A stretch of 44,150 bases of DNA, from positions 1 through 44,150 of the forward strand of contig JAUSMJ010000079.1 of NCBI GenBank assembly GCA_030645575.1, read 5' to 3'. Position 1 is the first letter of the stretch. The number at the start of each line of letters is the position of its first letter. Position numbers and translations under genes: made by a program. Shown in pieces: positions 15,338 through 23,070 of this stretch. This DNA is from Caulobacter sp. (lineage in GTDB: Bacteria; Pseudomonadota; Alphaproteobacteria; Caulobacterales; Caulobacteraceae). The notes below the pieces were generated by a model. That model saw only the letters and a program-made list of their open reading frames with translations. It did no database searches and was not told the DNA's origin.

Positions 15338-18040
15338 CTACCCCACGCTGGCCAGTCGTTCGAGCGCCGCTTCCAGCCTGGCCTTGGCGGCTTGCGCCTC
15401 GGCGAGCTTTTCGCGGTTTTCCTCGATGACCTCTTCCTTGGCCTTGGCCAGGAAGTCCGGGTTGCCGAGCTTCTTGTTGGTTCGTTCGATGTCGCTGGCG
15501 TGGCCGGCGATGTCCTTGGTCAGGCGGGCGCGCTCGGCGGCCAGGTCGATGAAGTCGGCGATGGCGATGGCGGCGGTGGCCTCGCCGAGGGTGAAGGGCG
15601 CCGAGCCGGCGGGCGGGTCGCCCTCCTCGGCCGAGCCCAGACGGCCGAGCGTCAGGATCAGGTCGCGATGGCGGGCCAGCCGCGCGCGGGTCTCCTCGCT
15701 GGCGCCGGACAGGGTCAGCGGCACGCGGGCGCCCGGCGGGACGTTCATCTCGGCGCGGATCGAGCGGACCTCGGTGACCAGATCGACCAGCCAGCCGATC
15801 TCGGCCTGGGCGCCCGCGTCGATCCAGGCTTCCGGCAGGTCGGGCCAGCGGGCGGTCATCAGGAAGCCCTCGCGGGCCAGCCCCTCTTCAGCGGTCTTGT
15901 CCCACAGCTCCTCGGTGATGAACGGCATGACCGGATGCAGCAGCAGCAGGCACTGGTCGAGCACCCAGGCGGTCATGGCCTGGGTCTCGGCCTTCGCCGC
16001 CGCGTCCGACCCGTTGAGGATCGGCTTGGCCAGCTCGACGTACCAGTCGCAGTAGACGTTCCAGATGAAGCGGTAGAGGGCGTTCGCCGCGTCGCTGAAG
16101 GCGCAGGCGTCGAGCGCCCGGGTGACCTCGGCCGCCGTCCTGACCGTCTCGCCGCGGATCCATTTGTTGATCGTCTGGGTCACGCCGGCCGGGTCGAAAC
16201 CCGCCACGCGGACGCACCCATTCATCTGGGCGAAGCGGGTCGCGTTCCACAGCTTGGTGCCGAAATTGCGATAGCCTTCAATGCGCTGTGTTGACAGCTT
16301 GATGTCGCGCGCCTGGCCCGACATGGCCGTCAGGGTGAAGCGCACGGCGTCGCAGCCATATTGGTCGATGAGCTCCAGCGGGTCCATAACGTTGCCCTTG
16401 GACTTGCTCATCTTGGCCCCGGACGCGTCGCGCACCAGGGCGTTGATGACCACCCGCTGGAACGGAACCTCGCCCGTGAAGTGCAGCCCCATCATCATCA
16501 TCCGGGCGACCCAGAAGAAGATGATGTCGAAACCGGTGACCAGGGTGTGGGTCGGGTAGAACCGCGCCAGGTCGGCCGTCTTCTCCGGCCAGCCGAGGGT
16601 CGAGAACGGCCACAGGCCGGACGAGAACCAGGTGTCGAGGACGTCTTCGTCCTGCCTCAACGCCTTGCCGCCGGCAGCGGCGCGCGCGGCATCCTCCGTC
16701 TCCTCGACATAGACGTTTCCGTCTTCATCAAACCACGCCGGGATCCGGTGGCCCCACCACAGCTGGCGGCTGATGCACCAGGGCTGGATGTTGCGCATCC
16801 ACTCGAAATAGGTCTTGTCCCAGTTCTTCGGCTCGAAGACGGTCGCGCCCTCCTCGACGGCCTTGATGGCCGGCCTGGCGAGAGTTTCGGCATCGACGTA
16901 CCACTGGTCGGTCAGCCAGGGCTCGATGACCACGCCGGAGCGGTCGCCGTGCGGCACCATGTGGCGGGTCTTCTCGATGCCCTTGAGCAGCTCAAGCTCT
17001 TCGAACCGCGCGATGATCATCTTGCGCACGACGAAGCGGTCGTGGCCGACGAACTCGGCCGGCGCGTTCTCGTTCACCTTGCCGAAGGCGTCGAGGATGT
17101 TGATCGCCTCCAGGCCATGCCGCTTGCCGACCTCGAAGTCGTTGAAATCGTGGGCCGGGGTGATCTTCACCGCGCCCGAGCCCTTGGTCGGGTCGGCATA
17201 GTCGTCGGCGACGATCGGGATCGAGCGGCCGACGATCGGCAGCTTCACCGTCTTGCCGACCAGATCCTTGTAGCGCTCGTCATCGGGGTGCACGGCGACC
17301 GCCGTGTCGCCCAGCATGGTCTCGGGCCGGGTGGTGGCCACGACGATATAGTTTCGCGTCTCCCACGCCGTGGCCTTGCCGTCGTCGTCGAAGGCGACCG
17401 GGTATTGATAGGTGACCCCGTCCTCCAGCGGATAGGCGAAGTGCCAGTAGGCGCCATCGACCTCCTTCTGCTCGACCTCGAGGTCGGAGATGGCCGTCTG
17501 GAACTGCGGGTCCCAGTTCACCAGCCGCTTGTCGCGATAGATCAGGCCGTCCTTGTAGAGCTGGACGAACACCTTGCGGACGGCGGCCGACAGCCCCTCG
17601 TCGAGCGTGAACCGCTCGCGCGACCAGTCGCAGCTGGCGCCGAGCCGGCGCAGCTGGTTGACGATCACCCCGCCGCTCTCGGCCTTCCATTCCCAGACCT
17701 TGGCCACGAAGGCGTCGCGGCCCATGTCGCGGCGGCCGACATTGCCGGCGGCGGCCAGCTGGCGTTCGACGACCATCTGGGTGGCGATGCCGGCGTGGTC
17801 GGTCCCCGGCAGCCACAGCGCCGCCTTGCCGCGCATGCGCTCGAAGCGAATCAGTACGTCCTGCAGCGTGTTGTTCAGCGCATGGCCGATGTGCAGGCTG
17901 CCCGTGACGTTGGGCGGCGGGATGACGATGCTGAACGGCTCGGCGGCCGGATCGTCGGTCGGGGCGAACGCGCCAGACTCCTCCCAGGCCTTGTAGAGGC
18001 GCGGTTCAACGGTCTGGGGATCGAAGGTCTTGTCGAGCAT
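15338..18040 (-). CDS. valS: Valyl-tRNA synthetase
   Basis: 900 aa class I aminoacyl-tRNA synthetase that charges tRNA-Val in the cytoplasm. HIGH motif at 50-53 ([15 protein letters not shown]), KMSKS in [10 protein letters not shown], the editing-domain [19 protein letters not shown], and a C-terminal coiled-coil tRNA-binding arm ([14 protein letters not shown] to the end). I start at ATG 18040 ([16 protein letters not shown]) rather than the in-frame GTG 12 bases upstream because the family usually begins this way. The popZ gene lies upstream on the same strand. Confidence 0.97.
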   Translation of the reverse strand: MLDKTFDPQTVEPRLYKAWEESGAFAPTDDPAAEPFSIVIPPPNVTGSLHIGHALNNTLQDVLIRFERMRGKAALWLPGTDHAGIATQMVVERQLAAAGNVGRRDMGRDAFVAKVWEWKAESGGVIVNQLRRLGASCDWSRERFTLDEGLSAAVRKVFVQLYKDGLIYRDKRLVNWDPQFQTAISDLEVEQKEVDGAYWHFAYPLEDGVTYQYPVAFDDDGKATAWETRNYIVVATTRPETMLGDTAVAVHPDDERYKDLVGKTVKLPIVGRSIPIVADDYADPTKGSGAVKITPAHDFNDFEVGKRHGLEAINILDAFGKVNENAPAEFVGHDRFVVRKMIIARFEELELLKGIEKTRHMVPHGDRSGVVIEPWLTDQWYVDAETLARPAIKAVEEGATVFEPKNWDKTYFEWMRNIQPWCISRQLWWGHRIPAWFDEDGNVYVEETEDAARAAAGGKALRQDEDVLDTWFSSGLWPFSTLGWPEKTADLARFYPTHTLVTGFDIIFFWVARMMMMGLHFTGEVPFQRVVINALVRDASGAKMSKSKGNVMDPLELIDQYGCDAVRFTLTAMSGQARDIKLSTQRIEGYRNFGTKLWNATRFAQMNGCVRVAGFDPAGVTQTINKWIRGETVRTAAEVTRALDACAFSDAANALYRFIWNVYCDWYVELAKPILNGSDAAAKAETQAMTAWVLDQCLLLLHPVMPFITEELWDKTAEEGLAREGFLMTARWPDLPEAWIDAGAQAEIGWLVDLVTEVRSIRAEMNVPPGARVPLTLSGASEETRARLARHRDLILTLGRLGSAEEGDPPAGSAPFTLGEATAAIAIADFIDLAAERARLTKDIAGHASDIERTNKKLGNPDFLAKAKEEVIEENREKLAEAQAAKARLEAALERLASVG

Positions 18041-18151
18041 GGGAAGGTTCACGAACGAAAACGGCGGCGCGCTGGCTGCGGCCGCCGGTCTCTATCAGGG
18101 GTGATCGGGATCGCGAAGCGGCCAAGCGTCGCTCCGGCTGAAGAGCGCGCC

Positions 18152-18670
18152 CTATCTGGAGAGCTTGTCGCGTACGATCTGCTCAACGAGACGGGGCAGG
18201 TTCTGGTCGGCCCATTCGTTGAGCTTGGGCTCGAGAATGCTGCGGACCAGCTCCTCGATGGTCGTGCCGCCGGAGATCGAGGCGGCGCCCATGGCGTAGG
18301 TCGGAGCGGGCGCGGGCGCTGGCGCGGGTGCGGGTTCGGGCGCGGCCATGAAGGCCGGCTCTGGCTCGGGCTCTGGTTCCCAGGCGGGCTCCGGCGCGGC
18401 CTTGGGGGGCGTGTAGACATCCAGGTCGCCGACCGTTTCGACATCGTCGGCGGCGGCCTCGATCGCTTCGGTCAGTTCGAGGACGTCGTCGTCCTCCGGC
18501 TCCACGGGCGCTGGCGCTGGCGCGGGTTCCGGCGCGGCGGCCATGACGACCGGCTGTGCCTCGATCGGCGCGGCCGCCTCGGCGGGCGGCGCGTCGTCCT
18601 CGGAGATAATGCGCCGGATGGAGGCGAGAATCTCCTCCATCGTCGGTTCCTGGGCGGTCTGTTCGGACAT
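18152..18670 (-). CDS. popZ: Polar organizing protein PopZ homologue
   Basis: 172 aa, near the 177 aa of Caulobacter PopZ. The N-terminal helix (QEPTMEEILASIRRIISEDDAP) is nearly the Caulobacter sequence and forms the client-binding region. A disordered Pro/Glu/Ala linker follows (about 26-125), containing ELTEAIEAA and ETVGDLDVYTPPK, also PopZ-like. The C-terminal region (TIEELVRSILEPKLNEWADQNLPRLVEQIVRDKL) is the oligomerisation helix set. PopZ forms a polar condensate that anchors the ParB-parS centromere and polarity factors. Here much of the linker is alternating Ala-Pro, with runs such as PAPAPAPAP, which I believe differs from the more acidic Caulobacter linker. Confidence 0.92.
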   Translation of the reverse strand: MSEQTAQEPTMEEILASIRRIISEDDAPPAEAAAPIEAQPVVMAAAPEPAPAPAPVEPEDDDVLELTEAIEAAADDVETVGDLDVYTPPKAAPEPAWEPEPEPEPAFMAAPEPAPAPAPAPAPTYAMGAASISGGTTIEELVRSILEPKLNEWADQNLPRLVEQIVRDKLSR

Positions 18671-18708
18671 GGGCGAGCCGTACCTGCGAGAGGCGATTCC
18701 AATAGCCT

Positions 18709-18737
18709 AGCGTAAGCGCGCGCCGACGATCCTGCAA
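18709..18737 (-). promoter_or_regulatory. Putative popZ promoter
   Basis: Minus-strand TTGCAG (18737-18732) and TACGCT (18714-18709) are separated by 17 bases, about 40 bases upstream of the popZ ATG. Good spacing for a housekeeping sigma factor; motif match only. Confidence 0.4.
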
Positions 18738-18779
18738 ACGCCGAACACGCGCTTTTGCGCGCTGTCTGGACGACGGGGT

Positions 18780-20255
18780 TTAATTCGAGGTCGAGACCGG
18801 CGCATCGACCGAGCCTTCGGCCGGCGGCGCCGGTCGCGGCGGGGCGCCGACGCGGTCGATCAGCTCGATGGCCGGATCCCACGGCGTCCAGCCCAGCTGG
18901 TGGCTGAAGACCTTGCCATTGGCCGTCACGTCGTACTGGGCGACGTCCGGCGTCAGGTAGCGCGCCTCCAGCTTGCCCATGGCCGACAGCAGCACCGCGG
19001 CGGCCACGTATTCGTCGTGACGGGCGTTGACCAGCGACAGCTCGGCGTTGCGCAGCTCCTGCTCGGCGTTGAGCACGTCCAGCGTGGTGCGCAGGCCGAC
19101 CTGGGCCTCCTGGCGCACGCCCTCGAACGCGATGCGGGCGGCGCGGACCTGTTCCTCGTTGGCCGCCAGGTTGGCGCGGGCGCCGACCAGGCTGTTCCAG
19201 GCCTGGGACACCGTGCGCAGCACGCCACGGCGGGTTTCCTCGATGGCCTGACGATCGGCGTTGTTGCTCTCTTGCGCCGCGCGCACCTGCGAATTGATCA
19301 GGCCGCCGGTGAACAGCGGCACGCTGACGGCCACCCGGCCGCTGACGCTGCGCTGATAGTCGTCGAACGCCCCACCCGCGCCGCCCGGCGCGAGCGGCGA
19401 GGTCGAAGCATCGAAGCCCAGCGTGCCCGACGCGGTGACCGTCGGCCGGCGAGCCGAACGAGCCGTGGCCACGCGGGCGGCGCTGGCGCGCTCGGCGTAT
19501 TCCGCGCCGAGGATCTCGGCGTTGTTCTGCTCGGCCGCATCGAACGCCGCCTCGATGGCCGGCGGCAGGAAGGTCTCCAGCGAGGGCTCGGCCGCCAGGT
19601 CGCCGGGGTTCTGGCCGACCACGGCGGCGTAGGACGCGCGGCTGATGGCCAGCTGCGCCTGGGCCGAGGCCAGCGAGGCTTTCGCCGCGGCGAGGCGGGC
19701 CTCGGCCTGGGCCACGTCGGTGCGGGTGATTTCGCCGACCTCGAAGCGGGCCCTGGCCTCGTCAAGCTGCCGCTGCAGCACGGCGACGTTTTCCTGGCTG
19801 ATGCGCAGGCGCTCCTGATCGCGGCGCACATCGACATAGGCGGTGATCACGGCCTGGATGACGCTGGCCTCGACGCTGCGCAGGCCTTGCTGGCCGGTCA
19901 TCACGTCGGCTTCCGCGGCGCTGATCTGCGAGGACACCCGCCCGCCGGTGTAGAGCGGCTGGCTGACCGTGATCCCCGCGCCGCTGGCGCGGGCGGCGTC
20001 GCCGTCGTTCTGACCGTCCGACGTGGCCACGTCGGCCGAGGCCGAAACCTGTGGTCGCAGGCCGGTGCGGGCCTGGACAATGCTTTCGTCGAGGGCGCGC
20101 TGGCTGGCGCGCTGACCCTGCAGGGTCGGGTTGGTCTGGTAGGCCAGGGCGATGGCGTCGGCCAGTGTTTCGGCGGACGCGACCTGGGCGGCGCCCGCCA
20201 TCAGACCGAAGCTGCAAACGGCGGCGAGAAGGCCCGCGCGACGACTCTTCAACAT
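18780..20255 (-). CDS. TolC-family outer membrane efflux/secretion channel
   Basis: 491 aa. Signal peptide MLKSRRAGLLAAVCSFGLMAGAAQVASA, then the two repeated TolC domains with long alpha-helical hairpins (LADAIALAYQTNPTLQGQRASQRALDES at the start; second repeat from about residue 240, with VSVPLFTGGLINSQVRAAQE). The C-terminal tail after SAMGKLEARYL is Pro-rich. It lies beside popZ as, to my recollection, the S-layer secretion channel gene rsaFb does in Caulobacter crescentus, making it a candidate RsaF-type exporter; it could equally serve the RND pumps in this window, which lack their own channel. ATG at 20255 with GGGGA upstream. Confidence 0.88.
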   Translation of the reverse strand: MLKSRRAGLLAAVCSFGLMAGAAQVASAETLADAIALAYQTNPTLQGQRASQRALDESIVQARTGLRPQVSASADVATSDGQNDGDAARASGAGITVSQPLYTGGRVSSQISAAEADVMTGQQGLRSVEASVIQAVITAYVDVRRDQERLRISQENVAVLQRQLDEARARFEVGEITRTDVAQAEARLAAAKASLASAQAQLAISRASYAAVVGQNPGDLAAEPSLETFLPPAIEAAFDAAEQNNAEILGAEYAERASAARVATARSARRPTVTASGTLGFDASTSPLAPGGAGGAFDDYQRSVSGRVAVSVPLFTGGLINSQVRAAQESNNADRQAIEETRRGVLRTVSQAWNSLVGARANLAANEEQVRAARIAFEGVRQEAQVGLRTTLDVLNAEQELRNAELSLVNARHDEYVAAAVLLSAMGKLEARYLTPDVAQYDVTANGKVFSHQLGWTPWDPAIELIDRVGAPPRPAPPAEGSVDAPVSTSN

Positions 20256-20280
20256 GAATTATCCCCAAGGACCTACAAGC

Positions 20281-20329
20281 CAGGCGATCCCTTATATGAT
20301 CGCCTGTAATGGCCGTCGCCAGAGGCGAC
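20281..20329. promoter_or_regulatory. Palindromic operator candidate over the tolC promoter
   Basis: CAGGCGATC (20281-20289) and GATCGCCTG (20298-20306) are perfect inverted repeats with an 8-base spacer; on the minus strand the spacer region contains TATAAG, a good -10 about 40 bases before the tolC start. A second dyad, GTCGCC-AGA-GGCGAC, lies at 20315-20329. A repressor binding the first dyad would cover the -10. The regulator is not identified. Confidence 0.5.
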
Positions 20330-20381
20330 CAGTTAAGCTTTTTTCACACGCCCATTGCGGGCTTGTTTCATAGTCCGCCAA

Positions 20382-20954
20382 CTAGAAGGCGAAACCGTGA
20401 ACGGGTTCAAATCCGGCCAGCCAGGGCGGCGTCGAATCAAACACGGCACGGCCGCCGACGCCGTCGTCCGCGCGGACATATACAACCGCCTTGCCCACCG
20501 GGCCGTTGCGCTCGATCACGCCCAGCCGCCCGCCCCTGGCGAGCGCCGACTTCCAGCTGTCGGGCGTCCGCGCCACGGCGCCCTCGCAGATGACGATATC
20601 GAAGGACCCGGCCGGCGCGGCGGACAGGTCGCCGTCGTCCAGCCGCGTCACCGTGACACCCATGGCGTCCAGCACCGTCGCCGCATAAGGGGCGGAGATG
20701 GCCAACGCGGTCTCGCCCGCTTTCGGCTGCAGCGCCTGCAGCAGCTTGGCCACGTCGCGCGGACGCAGCAGCCAGCGGCCCGGCGCGTATTCGACCTCGG
20801 CGTCGGCGTAGGCGGCGAAGGCCTTGTCCGCCGGCAGCAGGGCTTCCCGCGAGACAGCGCGGAAGGCGTCCTGCAGCGCCAGGTCGGTGACGTCGGAGGG
20901 CCGCACCTGGCTCTCGACCATGTTCAGCCGGGCGGCGGCGAAGTCGGCGCTCAT
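20382..20954 (-). CDS. Protein-L-isoaspartate O-methyltransferase family protein
   Basis: 190 aa, start at ATG 20954 with AGAGGA upstream; the long frame extends through tRNA-Cys and is not real. The N-terminal part (ARLNMVESQVRPSDVTDLALQDAFRAVSREALLPADKAFAAYADAEVEY) and PRDVAKLLQALQPKAGETALAI match Pcm-type methyltransferases. The SAM-binding loop, normally GTGSGY, reads ISAPYAATVL and is degenerate. It may therefore be a non-methylating or altered member; in Caulobacteraceae such a gene commonly sits before the TolC gene. Confidence 0.75.
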   Translation of the reverse strand: MSADFAAARLNMVESQVRPSDVTDLALQDAFRAVSREALLPADKAFAAYADAEVEYAPGRWLLRPRDVAKLLQALQPKAGETALAISAPYAATVLDAMGVTVTRLDDGDLSAAPAGSFDIVICEGAVARTPDSWKSALARGGRLGVIERNGPVGKAVVYVRADDGVGGRAVFDSTPPWLAGFEPVHGFAF

Positions 20955-21121
20955 GCGGGTCCTCTGGCGGTGCGAAACATGACTCTGTTGGCGCGGCTTA
21001 TAGGTCCGGCGGTAACGGGAACGCAATGCGAGCGTGGCAAGCCATTGTAAGGCGACGTCGGCTCTGGTAGCGATCCGCCCCTTCCCGACGCGACCGCCCG
21101 CGCCGGTGATGACCAAGACAA

Positions 21122-21195
21122 GGCCTGGTGGCGGAGTGGTTACGCAGCGGACTGCAAATCCGCGCACCCCGGTTCGATTCCGGGCCAGGCCTCCA
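21122..21195 (+). tRNA. tRNA-Cys (GCA)
   Basis: Complete cloverleaf: acceptor GGCCTGG pairs with CCAGGCC, anticodon stem GCGGA/TCCGC with loop CTGCAAA (anticodon GCA at 21154-21156), T arm CCCGG-TTCGATT-CCGGG, discriminator T and an encoded CCA at 21193-21195. Confidence 0.96.
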
Positions 21196-21285
21196 TTCTG
21201 CTTCGCCCTCCGGGCTTCGCAGAACAAGTCCCGCTTTCTCATTCGAAGCAGAATGCCCTTCGAAGCCTTGGCGAAGAAGGGCGAC
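21196..21285. repeat. Nested inverted repeats behind tRNA-Cys
   Basis: TTCTGC..GCCC-tcc-GGGC..GCAGAA forms an interrupted hairpin at 21196-21224, directly after the CCA of the tRNA. TTCTGCTTCG is repeated in inverse orientation as CGAAGCAGAA around 21245-21254, and GCCCTTCGAAG..CGAAGAAGGGC around 21257-21284 makes a second hairpin. The block fills the junction between the tRNA and the convergent cytochrome gene; it looks like a REP cluster or a tRNA terminator. Confidence 0.55.
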
Positions 21286-21292
21286 TCCCCTG

Positions 21293-21685
21293 TCATTTCG
21301 GCGCCGAGCCGGGGGTTTCGAGCGACTTCAGATAGGCGATCAGGGCCTGCAGATCGGCCGGCTCGTAGGCCTTGATCGGCATGGCCTCGTGGCCGACGAC
21401 GATGCCCTCGGCGAGGGATTCGGCGAGATCGCCGACATCGAATCGCTGATGCAGATCCCGCCATCGCGGCGCGCCCTCAAGCGGGCTTTCGCCCTGGCGG
21501 CCGATCGCGTGGCAGGAGGAGCAGTCGCGGTCGGCGATCACCAGCCCCAGCGCCGCCGGGTCCGCGACCGCCGGCGCCGGTGTCTGCGCCAGAGTCGGCC
21601 GGCCGGGCGCCGCCACGACCGCCGCCGCCAGGACCAGCAGAACCCCCGGCAGGAGGCCTTTCGAGATGAGATTGCGACCGATCAT
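21293..21685 (-). CDS. Small c-type cytochrome (cytochrome c family)
   Basis: 130 aa. An N-terminal signal or anchor helix (GLLPGVLLVLAAAVVAAPG) is followed by one heme-binding CSSCH at 55-59; M102 in GHEAMP is the probable sixth iron ligand. The C-terminal helix ADLQALIAYLKSLE is typical of class I cytochromes. It acts in the periplasm as an electron carrier; the partner is unknown. Start ATG 21685 follows CCGGAG. Confidence 0.88.
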   Translation of the reverse strand: MIGRNLISKGLLPGVLLVLAAAVVAAPGRPTLAQTPAPAVADPAALGLVIADRDCSSCHAIGRQGESPLEGAPRWRDLHQRFDVGDLAESLAEGIVVGHEAMPIKAYEPADLQALIAYLKSLETPGSAPK

Positions 21686-21823
21686 GACCAACTCCGGACA
21701 GGGCCGGCACCGTCCGCCGTCGCGAGCCGCCCGGCCTTGATCGGAGTCAAATCCGGACGCGTATCCGCGCCCGCCCCGTTAACCTTCGATTCACCACGCG
21801 GGCGCACCTTTCGACTGTCTTCC

Positions 21824-21853
21824 ATGAAGGCATCCCACCATCACCGACTTTGA
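21824..21853 (+). other. Nine-codon leader-like mini-ORF with three His codons
   Basis: ATG at 21824 encodes MKASHHHRL and ends with TGA three bases before a strong intrinsic terminator. Consecutive codons for one amino acid just ahead of a terminator resemble amino-acid attenuation leaders, but there is no ribosome site and no histidine gene downstream, only tRNA-Asn. May be chance or part of a small RNA. Confidence 0.2.
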
Positions 21854-21855
21854 AC

Positions 21856-21884
21856 AGCCCGGCCTCACCCGCCGGGCTCTTTTT
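21856..21884 (+). terminator. Rho-independent terminator
   Basis: AGCCCGGC (21856-21863) and GCCGGGCT (21871-21878) form an 8-bp GC-rich stem with a 7-base loop, followed by CTTTTT. It terminates plus-strand transcription ahead of tRNA-Asn; no recognisable gene lies upstream on this strand after tRNA-Cys, so it may end a short RNA. Confidence 0.8.
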
Positions 21885-21962
21885 CGCGCGGGCCGCGGAT
21901 GCAAGTCGCTTGCGCCCCACCCCGGCCAAAGCTATACGCACCGACCTTCCTGAGATGCGTGA

Positions 21963-22037
21963 TCCGCGGTAGCTCAGTGGTAGAGCAGCCGACTGTTAAT
22001 CGGCTGGTCGTAGGTTCGAATCCTACCCGCGGAGCCA
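21963..22037 (+). tRNA. tRNA-Asn (GTT)
   Basis: Acceptor TCCGCGG pairs with CCGCGGA, D arm AGCTCAGTGGTAGAGC, anticodon loop CTGTTAA with GTT at 21995-21997, T arm GTAGG-TTCGAAT-CCTAC, and encoded CCA at 22035-22037. Confidence 0.97.
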
Positions 22038-22102
22038 TCCCTTGTCGCCGGCGCGCCCTTTCGGCGCGGCGCCTGCCAGACGGACATCCCCGCCCGAATA
22101 GT

Positions 22103-22273
22103 TCAGTCCCTGGGCTTGAGATCCGGACGCGAGGCCAGAAAGGCCGCCTTTTCCGCCGGCGTGAGAACCTTGCCCGGCTTGCGGCGCGCGACCTTCGGCG
22201 TCGGCGGGGCGAAGGTTCCGGCCGGCGCCGGCGCCGGCTTGAGGTCGCCGAAGCGCTTGATCGGTGGTTTCAT
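22103..22273 (-). CDS. Small conserved-looking hypothetical protein (56 aa)
   Basis: A minus-strand frame from ATG 22273 to TGA 22103 encodes a basic protein: it begins MKPPIKRFGDLKPAPAP, has KVARRKPGKVLTPAEKAAF in the middle and ends LASRPDLKPRD. Codons have G/C at nearly all third positions, as in neighbouring genes, and the composition (Lys/Arg/Pro with one short helix AEKAAFLAS) looks protein-like. GAGG lies about 10 bases before the start. It is divergent from the ogt-type gene. No known family recognised. Confidence 0.5.
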   Translation of the reverse strand: MKPPIKRFGDLKPAPAPAGTFAPPTPKVARRKPGKVLTPAEKAAFLASRPDLKPRD

Positions 22274-22395
22274 CCCAGCCCGCCTCGACCTGGCCCCCGG
22301 AAGCGCGGGCGCCCGACCTTCATCGCAGGTTCCGCCGCGAATCCCCAGCGGCTATTGTCGCGGGCCACGGATCCTCGATCCCGCCGGGCTTTCGG

Positions 22396-22968
22396 ATGAC
22401 CTCACCCGCCTTCACCCTGTTCGACACCGCCATCGGCCGCTGCGGCCTGGCCTGGGGCGAGGCCGGGATCGTCGGCGCGGCCCTGCCCGGCCCGGATGAC
22501 GCCCAGCTGCGTCGCCGTTTCGCCGAACGGTTCCCTGGCGCGACCGAATCGGTCCCTCCGCCGATGCTGGAAGCGGTCATCGCCGCCATCGTGACCCTGA
22601 TGGACGGCGGCAGGCCGGACCTGTCCGGCGCGCCGCTCGACCTGTCGGCGGCGCCGCCGTTCCACCAGCGGGTCTACGCCGTGGCGCGCCGGATCCCGCC
22701 GGGCCAGACCATGACCTATGGCGAGATCGCCCAGGCCCTCGGCGAGCCGCGCGAGGCGGCGCGGGCGGTCGGCGAGGCCATGGCCCGCAACCCGATCCCG
22801 ATCCTCATGCCCTGCCATCGCGTGCTCGGCGCGAATGGCAGGCCCGGCGGCTTCTCGGCCCCGGGCGGGGTCGAGACCAAGCTGAAGATGCTGTCGATCG
22901 AGGGCGCGAAGGTGGGGGAGACGCCGACGCTGTTTGATGCGCTGCCATTGGCGGTGAAGCCTCGATAG
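22396..22968 (+). CDS. ogt: Methylated-DNA--protein-cysteine methyltransferase
   Basis: 190 aa suicide repair protein that removes alkyl groups from O6-alkylguanine. Active-site motif PCHRVLGANG with acceptor C140, preceded by the DNA-binding helix-turn-helix (PGQTMTYGEIAQALGEPREAARAVGEAMARNPIPIL). Start ATG 22396 (MTSPAFTLFD) is preferred over the longer frame, which is unlike the family. No Ada-type N-terminal domain is present. The gene is followed by a palindrome cluster. Confidence 0.9.
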   Translation: MTSPAFTLFDTAIGRCGLAWGEAGIVGAALPGPDDAQLRRRFAERFPGATESVPPPMLEAVIAAIVTLMDGGRPDLSGAPLDLSAAPPFHQRVYAVARRIPPGQTMTYGEIAQALGEPREAARAVGEAMARNPIPILMPCHRVLGANGRPGGFSAPGGVETKLKMLSIEGAKVGETPTLFDALPLAVKPR

Positions 22969-22971
22969 GGG

Positions 22972-23060
22972 ACTGGACTTCATGTCCCTTGGGACTTGAT
23001 GTCCTGTCCCCGTCAGCGCCCGAAGGGACAGGCTAAGCAGTCCCAAGGGACAGCTAAGCC
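22972..23060. repeat. GGGACAG-type inverted and direct repeats between convergent genes
   Basis: TGTCCCTTGGGACT (22983-22996) recurs inverted as AGTCCCAAGGGACA (23039-23052), a perfect 14-bp pair. The right part also carries two direct copies of AAGGGACAG(g)CTAAGC, near 23022 and 23046, and the left part contains the imperfect hairpin GGACTTCATGTCCC/GGGACTTGATGTCC. It separates the stop of ogt from the convergent stop of the SDR gene. Confidence 0.7.
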
Positions 23061-23070
23061 AGCCGCCTGC

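Noticed and set aside
20955..21464. N-terminal extension of the methyltransferase frame
   Set aside because: It runs through the tRNA-Cys gene on the other strand; the domain and ribosome site begin at 20954.
22972..23060. CRISPR array considered because of repeated GGGACAG units
   Set aside because: Repeats are palindromic, irregularly spaced and too few; no spacers or cas genes.
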